DNA from: Sycobia sp. Sy_11
Taxonomy: Eukaryota; Arthropoda; Insecta; Hymenoptera; Epichrysomallidae
Direction of reading: 5' to 3'
Assembly (NCBI GenBank): GCA_018907035.1
Contig: JACCIC010000175.1
Location: 372,001 to 436,000 of the forward strand
Length of the DNA: 64,000 nt
Shown: one piece after another, positions 13,300-26,524 of the stretch
How positions within the stretch are numbered: position 1 is the stretch's first letter
Layout: each line of letters opens with the position of its first letter
The notes under the pieces: generated by a model
What the model was told of the DNA's origin: nothing
Database searches by the model: none
What the model saw: the letters and a program-made list of their open reading frames with translations, nothing else
Position numbers and translations under genes: made by a program

Positions 13300-14800
13300 A
13301 CTCTTGGAAGGAATTATTACTTTTGACACGTACTCTCCTTCCGAAGAGATTTCCTTAAAAGCAGAGAATGGGTCGTAAGGAAGTGAATTCCTATAGATAT
13401 TTACAGATTTGCGCTGGAACTGAAAAATTTTCCGCTTAGATGCGGCGTTTACATATGTATTTCAATATCTAACGATTATTCTTTTTTTTTTTAATCACGA
13501 TTTAAAAATTTTTCTTTTGTCATCTTCAAGAAGAGGTCATTGGTTATTTTAATGATTCATAATAATAGAAAAAGACAGAAACCCAGCTTCAGAGATGAGA
13601 AGTTTTGTTTTTTTCAGTATCTTTTAATAAAATATCAGTAAAAGAATATCGATATAAGATCAGCGTCGATATCTGTTGTTTGACAGATATGATTTTAATT
13701 ATTTACTGTGAAATTTAAAAAGCGACTTTACTTCAATTATTCATTATTTCATTGGCTCTGTCGATTTTTATTTCAGCGTTATGAATTATTACCTTGAACT
13801 TGAATAGCAGCGCGTATAGCGGCTCGATCGATAATATCACAAAGGAGCGCATCCATAACAGTTCTACGTATATTTTACTAATTAGCGGGGAACTGCTCGA
13901 ATTAATTTATTTGACAGATAATAAGGGGGCGCGAGAGAGACTATAGCGAGGCACCGCTGTGGAATTCGTTCCTTTCTTCTCGATGCGTCGTGTGCCAGAT
14001 TGTTGCATCATATAGTTTGCTATACTTTTACTCGACATTTGCTGATCTCAGATTTGTGACACTTTCTACGATCCAATTAAATAACTTTCTTATGCGCTTC
14101 TAAAGATTATTATTGCAATAATTAATTTGAACTAAATATCACAAACATACTGAAAATACATATATCCTACATATATTTCACAGTCCATTGAAACACTGTT
14201 AATATTTTTCACGATACATCAGAAATATTTTTATTTTCGTAATTTAAAATAGTAATACTTGTTTAGTTGACATAAGAATTACTGCTTCATGTCTGCTTAT
14301 GAATCATGTTTGGCATAAACTTTTCTTATCATCTGTCATTGTCTTAATTTTTTGCATAGCAATTCATTAAGTGCAGATGAACGGTCTTATTATTATTAGC
14401 GAAAATAATTCTGAGCGATGATAAAGTACTAAATGAATCAATACTCTTATACCTCGTAGTTAGACCTAAGTGATATAAAGTCATATCGTGAAATATATGC
14501 GCCGCAATACTTTTCTCGATTTTGATATCTTCACGACACTGTAGCACTTTATATAGATGTATATAGTCCGATGGAGTGGGATCGAGTTCATTGCGCACTT
14601 TCAGAATTTTTATCTTTAGTTTGGAAAAAAAAGCGATGAAAGTTTATCTATAGTACCCACGAGATATGAGAGACTTTTAAATTCGCTTGAATGGTGTCAA
14701 TGTATATAGCGCGATTTCTTGCGCGATTTTGCCGCACAGCTGTTGGCCATATTGACAGGGATTCAATGATTTTCGAGAAATATACTTTCAGAGTAAAAAG

Positions 14801-14844
<44 letters not shown>

Positions 14845-17800
14845 CAAAATTTATATTTAGCGGTTATTCTTGTGCGCTTGCTGTCTTTAACGGTATACTC
14901 GTACCTATCTTTGTCTCTGAGAAAAGTATTTCGAAGATTGAAAAATATCGTATAAAAGCTATGCGCTTAGTGGAAATAAAAGGCAAATAAAAAAAAACGT
15001 ACTGGCGATCGAAAGATGACGTTGAAAACGTCATTCATTGATTGGGCGCAATTCATTTACTCTAAGAATATTTCGAAGTTTTTATTTCGTTCAATATTCA
15101 AAATTTTAGAAAGAGTTGACCTCAAAGTGAACAGTTAGTTTCTGACATAATGCTATAAATATTTCTTCATGATCAATTAGCCAATTAAAATAAATACTCA
15201 ACTCGGTTACGATTCTATTAAAAGTATATACATATGTGTATATATGTATATATGTATATATGTATATATAAATTTAAAGTAATTACCGAATTGAATTGCG
15301 CGCATGGAATTAACTCTTTCAAAATAAATCTGAGACGAACCTCGCATTAATTTATTGTTGGCAATTCTCGCTCTATCGCGCCAGCTCTTCATCTACAATT
15401 GCACACTCGCTCATAATGTAGAAGTGTGAAAGAGAAGCTCGTTCAATGGAAAAGAGGACGAGGCAAATTACTCGTGCCTGCCTCGTTCTCCTTCTCTTTT
15501 TACTGTTTTGTGTACTCTATCCCATTTATAACTCTTTAACTCACTGAAGTTTGCTTTATTTTGCATTAAGGGCTGCGTCTGAATTACGTAAGAAAATCGG
15601 ATTGGGGGCGGGGTGAGTTGGTCTTACATATCGCCAAAGGGGTCTAAAAGAACTTATGCTTGACTATATATATATATATCTCATTTAGACATGGTCGCTT
15701 ACACAGTTCCACTGTGAAGATTAAAATTCTCACTAACTGTTGAGTGCCATTGCTGTTCATAGATTTAAAATGCGATTTTTTACTATTCATAAAATATTCG
15801 GCGCTTATGGATTTACGAAATTATTTTAGTTGTTACGGTTGTTACCTCATAGATGAATTTCAGTGAATTTTTTAAAAATGTCAAAGTACTTTTTGATTTA
15901 CAAATTTGTAACGAACACACTCGTTAGCTCAGAAAATTGTTATTATTTAGATTACTTTACTTAAAACGCTATGTTCATTAAGAAACTTCCAACGCGTTTC
16001 CACTCTATAGTTCTACTTTTTATTATCTCCATCGCAATTTTATCATTTATATTTTCGCAGTCATTCGCATTGCATTTATGCAATAATTACTCATAACCCT
16101 GTCAAAAACACTTTAAAAATACTTTATTTTTATAAAATTATTTATTAGTAATAATAGAAAATAGAAAATTGAAATACAAAAGATACTAACATTATCGTTC
16201 GAAATAACTATTCATGAGTAATCAAGTATACATCATAAGAATAAAAAAATTGCACCAAGTTTAGAATGTCGTGCCTTCTTTGTATAAACTTTACTCTACG
16301 CTTTTTATTTAATATACAAAAACGAACAGTCAAATGCAAATCTCATTACTTTGATTGTAACGATAAGTATCGTATAACACCTTCCGGCCATTCATCAAAT
16401 GTTAAAGTTTTCTTTTGAATCAACAATATTTATTCATATATTCTTTGCAATTTATGTCTCCTCGCAAGCTTTATAATTTTCGTATTTTTCCATTATTTTT
16501 CATCTACTTTTTATTTTTAACTTTCATCTTTTATTCTTCGAGACTTTTCTTTATTTTTAAATCAATGTCCCTGTTATTGTCGCACTTTTTGCATCAGTTT
16601 GGTTATTTTATGTGGTTTTATATTCTTTTTCATTAATTTCTTTTTAAATTTCAAATAAATTTATAGTTGACGAATGCTTGCCTAAAATATAAGAAAACTA
16701 ACAATAAGTTGAGCGTAAAATATTTACTTAGACATTGTCAGACTTATTTTCGTACATTCAAATTTCAAAATAAGTTTGTATATAAATTAACTTTTAAAAA
16801 GTTAGGTCGAGATATTTTTTTCCGCTGTTGAAAAAACATCAAAATTAACGGTCCAATTTCTTTTGAAGCTAGAGCTCAACAAAAATATTCAAAGAATAAA
16901 ATGTATAAGTGACAAAAAGGGGTCCAAGCCAAAAATCTTGTGGATTTGTAACAATGAAGAGCGACAATAGTTCCAGAGTTTCTCAGTGCGTAGGCTTGTT
17001 CTCTCCTCGTAAAAGAGCCCATGACTTGGTTTGAGCCAGAAGGGGAGAGGGGTTGGTGAGAACGAAGTGGAATGCTTACTGGTATAGTTCAATCTGGAAT
17101 AAATTCTATTTAATAAATCAAATAATTTCTTTTTCACACTTTTGTTAATGTACAACAAAATGGGCAGAGCCGCTTCGAGAAGTGTTTATTTAGTCTTTAT
17201 CAATTTGTTCTTATTCTCGAACGTGCTGTCACGGACAAGACTCAATTATAAGAGAGAGAGCGTAACGTTAACTATAGCTATACATCGCGGAACGCGCGTG
17301 CACTCAATTAATACAAATCTCTGCGAATATGCCGTTGTTGCCTTGTACAACACTACCCCTATGTATTGGAAAGTCGTATCGTCGCTATTCGATCCAATGT
17401 CGTTTTGTCGCTCGAATTTGTGAACATGTGTTCGAAAAATCGATTTCTCTTGAGAACGAGATATTTTAATGACTAAAAATTCTTGTTAATTCATTGAAAA
17501 ACACATTCAGGTTGTGGGATTTGTTTTTTTTTTTTATATATCGAAATATATATAGTGGACTGATACGTAATTAAAAGGCATTGCTTTTCAAAGAAGTATT
17601 TGCGTGTAATCCATATGTCAATTTTTCAAGCGAAGAATTACTTTTATACACACTTAATCTTATAAACACAAGTTCGGACGTAATTTGTCATCTATTGTGG
17701 TGCAAGGTAAAGTTCGACATTAAGGTATGAATGTTGATTTTTAGCTCGCCAAACGTTCCATCCCCGTTCTACTCAGTGTAAATAACTAATAATTAAAATG

Positions 17801-20800
17801 GTTGCAAAGTGTCGATATTGCAGGTCTTGTCTAAAGGAAGTATATATACCTATCATGAAAGTGTAAACTGATACTCAAATTTCTTTTAGTATAAGCTTAA
17901 AGGATTTACTGTAATATAGCCATTTTTCTCTGCGCGTATTTTCAACTATATTCGATTCTTATACATTAATGGTCATACGGTTTAGAGAAATATATAGAAT
18001 AGTGAGTAGAATAGTGGAATCTGGATAGTACACCAATATTTTGGGTACTAATCTGATATATAATATCATACAATCTATAATATTATATAATCTGATATAA
18101 TATCAAAAATTTTATATCAATATCTATATAAATATAAAAATCTGAAAAACATAGAAGTTTTTCCTTTGGTATAGGGGCAATGAATTCTTGAAATTAGTTA
18201 CCGTCAATTATATTAGGGCTACAACTTTTTACATATGAACGAATAGATAATTGCAGGTTGCATGCAATATATTCTAAGTGAAACGAACCTCAATTATTGC
18301 TCGTGAAGTGGATACCAGAACTTATATTCTTGTTTTTCTTTTTGACTAATTAGATGACAAATTTTCCAAAAAAAATTTTACCGCTCATGCAGCAATAGTA
18401 GGTGGATATTAAGAGTTTGTAATTATGGTTCCACTAAAATAATTGAAAGGTGTTTTTCTCTTTTTAATTAGCTCAATAATTTTAATTTAGTAGTTCGAAA
18501 CAATTTTTCACGCGAAGATTATATCACAAGTGGGTTATGTATTAGTGTAAATGTAAAGTATGGCGCGAATTTACGTACGCTATGAGCCACTTGTGAAACT
18601 CGTTAATTTTCCATTTGCTATAAATTTACGCCCAAAATGAGCCCTCAAAGAAATCCGGAAAACACTTAAAGTATTAAAAATAATTACTTAATTTTCATGT
18701 TAATCTAAACTAGACTTGCGCTGCATTCTTTTTTTAGTTAATCGGTAAAAGTGACTTATATATTTCGGTATTTATCTGAAAATACGAGAAATATATTTTG
18801 TAATGTTTCTAAAAGAAAATTCATCTTTATTATTAATTATGACATTTGAAATTTGGCTATATTATTTTTAATTGATATTTCTATTAAAATGTTATTAAAT
18901 TACCGTATATGATGAAACGCAAGAAACTAAACAATTGAAACTTAACTGTTATAGAGTTAATAAATTTGCTTTGAACTTTCATCGAAATATACTGAAAACT
19001 ATTCAATGTTCTTCGTGAAAAATTTTATATTCTTCTACTTTTACGTATTTTACGCCTTTCTTGTTTAATAAAATGCTTTGTAAAATAATAAATAAATTAT
19101 TGCAAATTAATCTAACTTGCTTGTAATATTTTGTTGCATTGGAATAGTTTATCTGTACTGTCAGGTATTAGATAACGTTACGGGAAGTTCAGCATTTGTA
19201 TCATTTATACAATATATTCGAAATGTGTCACTATATTGATTGCGATTGTATTGAAAGACATTGTAGAAATTGTTTGTCATACTAAAACGTTGGAGAGTAT
19301 TAAAAACATTGACCATATATTCAACAGTAACTCATTCAATTTCCTTCAGACTTAGATCGTAGATGAAGAGATATTTGAACTATAAAAACAACACTTGAGA
19401 CTAGAGTTCTCAAACATTACTGAGAAGGATTATTTAAATTTTTATGTTTTCAAACAACACTTATAGCTATGTGGTGAATCGCTATTATCATTTTAGAAGC
19501 ATACGGATCAGGCTACATTTGAATCTGATCATCAACTTCCCCAGTGTTAGATTATTTTAGCCTTTTATAAATAATAAAGCAAAAAAATACTTGAACTAAA
19601 TATTGTACGGTATTGTAAAAGGATGTAAACATATGAGTCCACTGGGTCTTATTACTATCTGCGTCTTTGCTGCCCTGCGCGGCAAATGGTTTATGAGTTT
19701 ATTGTTTAGATGCCTGGTGTTTTTTATAGGTTTTAAGCTTTTCACAAAGGCTTGCAGAGTTTTCTTTATCGAATACTGTAGTTAGTCTTGCGTTATCCTT
19801 TCGTTTGAACAGACGTCTTTTCTTTCCTCGTTCGAAAAAAAGTTCATGTTAAATGATTATTTCGTGTATCTTTATTTTAACATTCCACCTACTATAGTTA
19901 ATAAAAATTCAATACGTAGTTCCACCAAATTTAGTTTTCGCAAATTTATCGTTCTATCCTCGCAAACGATAAAATTAATGCACTGGACACCGATCGTCAA
20001 AAATTTGAGTAAACGAGGAAATGAACGTTCATCCATGTCAATGAAGGTTCATTAGTCACGCTATCACTTGCCATCACACTAATCGCTGATACCACGTTGC
20101 ATTGTTATATTTAACTTTTCAAATATCTCTTAATAACCGGGCTATCTGCTTAGCTGATTTTAAAAAGACAATTTTACCAGAGGTGCTCCTATGGAGCTTT
20201 AACGTCATGACCCATCGAGAAATGCGCGTTCATATATATATATATATATATATATTTCGATGATAAATTGAGAGAAAACATAATGAAATTTTTTGATACA
20301 CACACGCGCGCCCGCGCGCGTTTGTACACGTATGTATATATATACGTAGGTGGTACTTGAGCCGAGTATACAATAATTTATTTTTAAAACTGTACTGACG
20401 GTATAATACGCACACGCATACCTCAATACATCTTGTTTGTATGCGCGCGCATTCTATACACATTTCTCGAGCTGTGACGTATGTATAGAGAGAGACAGAA
20501 CAATGGTTTTTTCTGATTCTTTGTTCCAGCGGACGGTGGTTTGAATTCACAAAAAAATGCGAAGCATCAATCCAACTACCGTCGCAGACACTATTTATTG
20601 TTTAGTTTGTCGTGTCCGATGGCTACAATGAATTCTGATGCCCGCCATTACCTACCTAAACATAATACACATCGTCTGTTTCAATTTCTTTAAAAATGCA
20701 GACGAATTCAAAGCTTCTGTTCTCTTGACACGAATCTTCTCATTTCAAAGTACTTTTAATATGATTGCAATTTTGAATGAACAAAGTAAACATCTATTTT

Positions 20801-21060
20801 ATTACTATATATATCAATAGATTTATGATTTATTATTTTAATATTATTAGATGTAAAATTTAAAATAGTATATTGTAACATAACTGAAAAATGATTATTT
20901 AGCTCGTAAAAATACTTAATTCCGAAAAAAGTGAGAGAGTAAGTCTCATGAGATAAACATCAACTTAGAAACTAGTGTTGGACTATATTTTTGACCACGA
21001 AAGCTAAATAATCATGTTAAAGTTGTAATTTTAAGGTTAAAGTGCTGAAAAAGCATTTAC
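13300..21060. other. AT-rich DNA without a supported gene
   Basis: No coding exon was recognised. The stretch contains (TA)n at 14802-14842 and 20231-20255, a TATG/TATA tract at about 15222-15270, and a hairpin at 15449-15503. The block at 13.8-13.95 kb has enhancer-like motif richness (AATTAG, GATAAT, TGACAG) but no gene. Confidence 0.5.
15449..15503 (+). ncRNA. Possible small-RNA hairpin
   Basis: GAGGACGAGGCA pairs with TGCCTCGTTCTC across a loop of about 13 nt (one G-U pair). The stem extends through AAAAGAG against CTTCTCTTTT after a small bulge. The size is compatible with a pre-miRNA, but no known miRNA seed was recognised. Confidence 0.2.
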
Positions 21061-21079
21061 TCTTCGTACTCTTTAAAAT

Positions 21080-21284
21080 TTTTTTTTTTTATGTTATTTA
21101 ACGTTACCCTATTTATGCTTCCAAATATCAGTGCTAATCAGCGACGGAGGTCTACGATGTGTTTGTAAACAAAGCACATGTAAATTATTACAGCGGTGCC
21201 TATGTCAATCGGCCGAGACCGGGATTCGAACTCGGATCACCAAGTTACTAGTTCTTCGCTCTAGCGATCGAGCCATCGTAGGCC
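21080..21284 (-). mobile_element. tRNA-derived SINE
   Basis: Read on the minus strand, the element opens with a tRNA-like head containing an A-box-like TGGCTCGATCG and a B box, GAGTTCGAATCCC. An unrelated body of about 110 bp follows, ending in A10 (the T run at 21081-21090 on the plus strand). Flanks CTCTTTAAAAT (21069-21079) and CTCTTTTAAAT (21284-21294) look like an 11-bp target-site duplication with one mismatch. The acceptor stem pairs only over GGCC and the T stem has a mismatch, so this is not a working tRNA. It sits about 100 bp upstream of the splice acceptor leading to the tweety start exon. Confidence 0.7.
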
Positions 21285-21394
21285 TCTTTTAAATATATTC
21301 TTGCATTATAACTCATGAATTTTTTCAACAATTTTTTACAACCGCTAAAATAATTCGTAGGAAATCATTAATTCGAAAAATATTTTTTTTACAG

Positions 21395-21472
21395 AAGTTA
21401 TAGCATGTCTTGACAAGTAAAGAGGCTCTTTCGCACCGGTTGATCTTCGGCGGCCATTGACGCATCATCAAA
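21395..21472 (+). promoter_or_regulatory. Inferred tweety 5' UTR behind a splice acceptor
   Basis: A T-rich tract ending in ACAG at 21391-21394 is a good 3' splice site. The bases from there to the ATG at 21473 carry no other in-frame feature. This suggests that the 5' UTR is split and that at least one noncoding first exon lies upstream, perhaps many kilobases away. It is inferred from splice-site quality only. Confidence 0.4.
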
Positions 21473-21610
21473 ATGGCGGTCGGTCAGCAGCTTCCGGAAC
21501 AATACACAGTGCCCCAGCTGGCGAGGATCTTCCACAAATTTCCTCACTTTAATGTGTCTTTACACATCGTCAATAATACGTTTAATCCGTACTCAGAAAT
21601 ATATCTTGAG
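21473..21610 (+). CDS. tty: tweety coding exon 1 (start codon)
   Basis: Forty-six codons from ATG, ending GAG|GTAAGA in phase 0. It encodes the ectodomain beginning YTVPQLARIFHKFPHFN and ending SEIYLE, which joins directly to SLGILG in exon 2 as in other tweety proteins. A sequon (NVS) lies at residue 28 and a second (NNT) follows near residue 34. No alternative upstream in-frame ATG is supported. Confidence 0.9.
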
Positions 21611-23406
21611 GTAAGAATTTTTATTTCGTTTTTCAGTTTCATATGAAATTTCGTGTTTGAGTTGACGACTTACTTGTCAATTTTGATTATTGCACCGCTG
21701 ATTGCCTAAATAGGAGACAGTCTATAAAGAGAAAAGATCTTTTTGTAAAAAAAATTTTATCTAGATAAAAATTGCTCTGGCATAGGTAAAAATTCATGTA
21801 AAAAGATTTGGGAATAATTTCGTTATGCATCTGCCTATAATATTGTTATTAACAAAACATTGAACGGCTCTTGGTCCTAATTTGGTACGGATAATATCTG
21901 CGTGACCCTATCTTGACTCAACCCCTCTGTCACTTTGCTGAGTGTATGAGCTAGTAACCACACTTGAACATCAGAATGGTATTCGCTGGGGCAGTGACGC
22001 TTTCGATGTTTATTCTATTTCTTCAGGTCGTGTTAGAGCTAGTGCTGTTCTTTTTCCGCTCCAACTGTAACCGGCAAGAGCATAAAGCAAAGGGTGATCG
22101 CAGGCACGAAATTCTTCCTTACGACGATTTGTCTTAGATCGCCACAACTCTTCAAATGTTAAGAAATGTCATTTAGTCGTATGCTTATACTGGTTTAGTT
22201 CGTAATTACAAATATAAATGGAATTTGCGTTCACCCCGATTCAGCAATACAGCTTATCAATGTGTGCTGTAGTTTGTAGTCGTCAGCACTGTAGTGTTCG
22301 GCTCCTGGGTATCTTTAACTCTATAAACTATTTCGATGGCTGGTGATTTTTGTAGCAACGATGATCTTCGATCTTTTAGAGTAATTCTGAAATCTATATA
22401 CGGACCTCATGACATCTTGAGCGCTTTCAAGCTCTCGTTTCCAGTTATGCATATCCTCTCGAACATCCGTAAGAAATACGTTTTACGTGCGTCTGTGTTA
22501 CAACCTATTAAAATTTATATTACAGTTTTAAAGGAAAATGTAATTGCCATTACCCTCGCATTTAACACAGTCCGAATTAATTATTAGAAACTTAAATTTA
22601 ACATGATAAAACCGATGAAAAAATTATTTGAAAAAAAACTTGGATTATTATACTTTATAAAAAGGTAAAAATAAGTCTTTTCTTAATTTTTTATTGTCTA
22701 AATGGAAAATGTAAATGGTCGTTGATGGTAAACTGATGCACAAATATATTGTATATATGTCGAATTCAAAATATTTTAGATTCAAAACTTATCAAAAGTA
22801 AAATTTTTTTAGCATTCAATAATGCATTATATAGTTGAAGATGAGCCTAACTCCTTCAAAAGTGATTTATATGGCATAATGATAAAAAGTTTTAGCTAGC
22901 TATTCGTTAAGATATTTTTAAGTTATGTGGTAATTTTATTTCAACCATATTTAATACATGTTCTTAAGAGATTATAATGTTTGTCAATAGCATATCAATT
23001 TTTCAAGTGTTATAGAACCATTTTTGGTATATTGTAATAAATTCTTAATCTATATACACCGAAATCGTTTGTTAATTTTCCATATCAAGTAAAATTGAAA
23101 CTATATTAAATTGCACACCCTGTTTACAGAGCCTCGGAATCCTGGGCAGCATACCAGCAGCTCTGCTGATTCTTACTCTTCTTGTGCTACTGGTATACTT
23201 GGTTACGCGATGCTGCGACCGTAAGCCCAGACACCGACGCTCGATCGCTTTACTGAAGTGCTGCCTTGCCGTATTAGCTCTGCTCTGTTGCGGCGCCGTC
23301 GCGGTCGGTCTTTACGGCAACGATGATGTTCACAACGGGGTCGTGCAACTCGTCGCAGCAGCCAAGAACATCGATAGCTCCATTAATGCCGTTAAAAATC
23401 AGGTGG

Positions 23407-23459
<53 letters not shown>

Positions 23460-26400
23460 TTTATAATTGATACTAACGCAAATGACTATCATAAACTGAA
23501 TTTCACTTTCTACTAAAAATTATGTACTTTACTACTAATTAAAGCTATAATTGAAAGAAATTATATATAAGCATTTAAAAAAGAAAGTTATAATTTATTA
23601 TCCATTTTCAGTTTAGAAAGATATTTGATGCTTTATTACATTAGAGTTCTCTGCAAATAAATTATTGGCTGAATTTGAATTTGAAATGCTTGCATATAAA
23701 AAGTAAAAAATAATAATGTTTAATTTTATTGTGATGATCCGACAATTTTATTAAAAAATAGTCGGCTTAGTGCAATGATTGAGTCATAACTCGTACAGTC
23801 AGTCAAATTACATTAAAAAACAAAAATTTCGTTCAATTTTCCGGTAAGTTTAATCCGTTCTGGTCAGCTAGAATTTATATTTAACTATGCAGGGTTGATC
23901 AATATAATAGGGAAAAAATCTTTATAACATAACTTACTGTTAAATCAACGATACTTTGAGATTATAAAAGTTATATTTGATAATTGTCAACAAATGGTAC
24001 TTATGTCGATTAATTGCATGCCAGCGAGACTGTCATTAGAATTATATTATTTCATAAAGACTATATGACCGATATTTGTTAGTTTTGATAATTTACTCAA
24101 CTATTTTAAATTGTTGCATAATTATTAATTAGAAAATGATAAATAAATCGTATAGATTCTTTATATTATAGATATAAATTATCATTTGTATATATTTTTT
24201 ATGGTTTTATAAAAACATTAATTAATGTTTTATATTTTATTGAAAATAAACTTCCAAATACTGAAATAGATCAAGCGATCTACAGTTTTTCAAATTAAAC
24301 ACGTTTACTTCATTATATATTTATTGAAAACTGACATTTGAGTATTGTGGAGAAATATGATAACACAAGTAGGGATTTTGAAACTTGTTTAAGTTACTCT
24401 TGTAATGTCTACCTCTCATATTTTACCAGAAACTTTTCGATACTGCGATAATCTGATATCGATGGTCAAGGATAAATGTTGCCAATATGTGTGGTTATTA
24501 TATAACAAAAGGACTTAAGTCTATTAGAATTGCAGATACTTTACCCATTGTCCTCGTATAAGCAACTTATTTTTATAGTACTTATTAACATGGTTCTTTG
24601 AACTCGAGAATAAAAAACGTGATTACTATATTAGTCCGAATTTCTCTCAGGTAAACAGCTTTTATCTCGACCACTACTTTGACGTTTTTGGCACCTGTAT
24701 GAAATCTGACATAAACATCAAAATTGATCAGCTTAATTATAATTATCTCTTCGGAGTGAATTTTTCTCATCGAAATTTATTCCATTTGGTTTAGCCATGG
24801 ATTTTTTATTATCTACAGATATAACACTGAATGAATACGTAGTGGAAGAGAATAAAGAGTTAAGGAATAAAGAGTAGATTAGGATATACGGTGATATGGA
24901 AATATCCTGTAAAGGGGACAAACATAAAAACATATTCTTAAGAGTACGTCTCTAAAGTCTAGATTAATAGCTTTGAAAAGGTTTATGAACTCTTAGAAGT
25001 ATATAAAAAGGTATTATTAATTATTTTGCCAGAATGGTAGTTTTTTAAGTCCTTCGCAGTTCGTATTAATCATTCGTTCCAATCGATTTTTCCAGTCGGC
25101 TACGATCGAGCTAACCCTAAAGCGCAAAATGCAGAACGACCTGATCGCCCTGGGAGACCAGTTTGACGCGCCGGTGAGCAACAAGACTTTGCTGGCCTCC
25201 CTATTGCAGGCGCTACAGTCGATGAAGACGAGTGTAAGCTTCGCGATGAACCGCAGCTACGAGATCAGGAAGCCGCTGAACGGCGTCAATCTGGCCGGCG
25301 CGATCAGTTTTACAGAGAACGTAGAGCAGCTCAGGTGGCCCGTCACCATGGCCATGCTGAGCGCCCTCCTCGTGCTCTGCGTGGTCCTGCTGGTCGGCGT
25401 CGCGCGACACTCCAGATGCGCTCTCATCACGTGAGTCACTTGATTGTTTTATTTTCGAGCGAGACTTGTTTTTTTTTTTTTTTTACAGATGGTGCATCTT
25501 CGTAAGGCCGTTGTAGTAAGATGTGCCTTGGTGCAACTGATATCATTATAAATTCCTCGACAAATTCATTAGCAACAAAGAATTTTTTTTCCTGAAACTT
25601 CACTGATAATAGATTAGCAATGAAAATTAAAGACGTGTATTGTAGCTGAACTATTTTCATGCTCTATTGATACATTCATTTAAGGAAAATCGATCGTTCC
25701 TATATTTCCTAAAATTTTTTGATAATCTATTTATAAGAATATTATATCTTGAAATATATAAGTCTTGTCAATGGTAAGGAAAAAATATAGACTAAAGGAT
25801 AAATACGTCAAATAATCGATCACTGAATTCAATAATGGAGAAATTCATATTTCGTCACTTTGAAAGTGACATGACTTTATTATTACTTAAAGATTTTTGA
25901 TAAACAAAGAATTGGAATGAAACAATGAAGAAAAGGCGAATGATGAAAATGAAAAGAAATTCAGACATAAAATGTATGAATAATTCTGATTTTGAATGAA
26001 GCGTGAAAGAAAAGCCTCATGAGCTAAAAATCACCTTTCACACGTGGGCTAAACAATGTTTTACACCATGCGAGTAGCAGCCTTATTAATTACGACATAT
26101 CTAACGTTTACAGTTCTATAAGTAATAAAGAAAACTGACTTTAGATTACAATTAAAAACTGATGTCAGCAATAGCGCTACAAATAGTCTTTTCTTCTTTA
26201 AGATTTGTCATGTTGAGTATTTTCAATACAGGCCATAAATTTCACTCCGATTACGTAATCAAAATCAAAATACAGACTCTGCGAGCTATAATGTTTTTAG
26301 CGCCAGTTTCGAAAAAGCTATTGTCTGAAATAAATGAAAAGTTAGATATGGAAATAACTTTTTTGGATATAATTCAAGAACAGCTTGTACAACTTTACGT

Positions 26401-26487
26401 TCAATATTTATGTTTGCTAATTCATTTTTAAGCGGTACAAAATCTACGTGTCAAATTGAGAAACTTATTAAAAAAACTTCGTATCCA

Positions 26488-26524
<37 letters not shown>

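Noticed and set aside
21202..21284. Functional tRNA gene on the minus strand
   Set aside because: The acceptor stem is paired over only four bases, the T stem has a mismatch, and a body, A tail and target duplication show a SINE.
22336..22587. 83-codon plus-strand frame in tweety intron 1
   Set aside because: No recognisable motif or splice context and AT-rich composition. It might be 3' sequence of a transcript carrying the micropeptide ORF, but there is no positive evidence.
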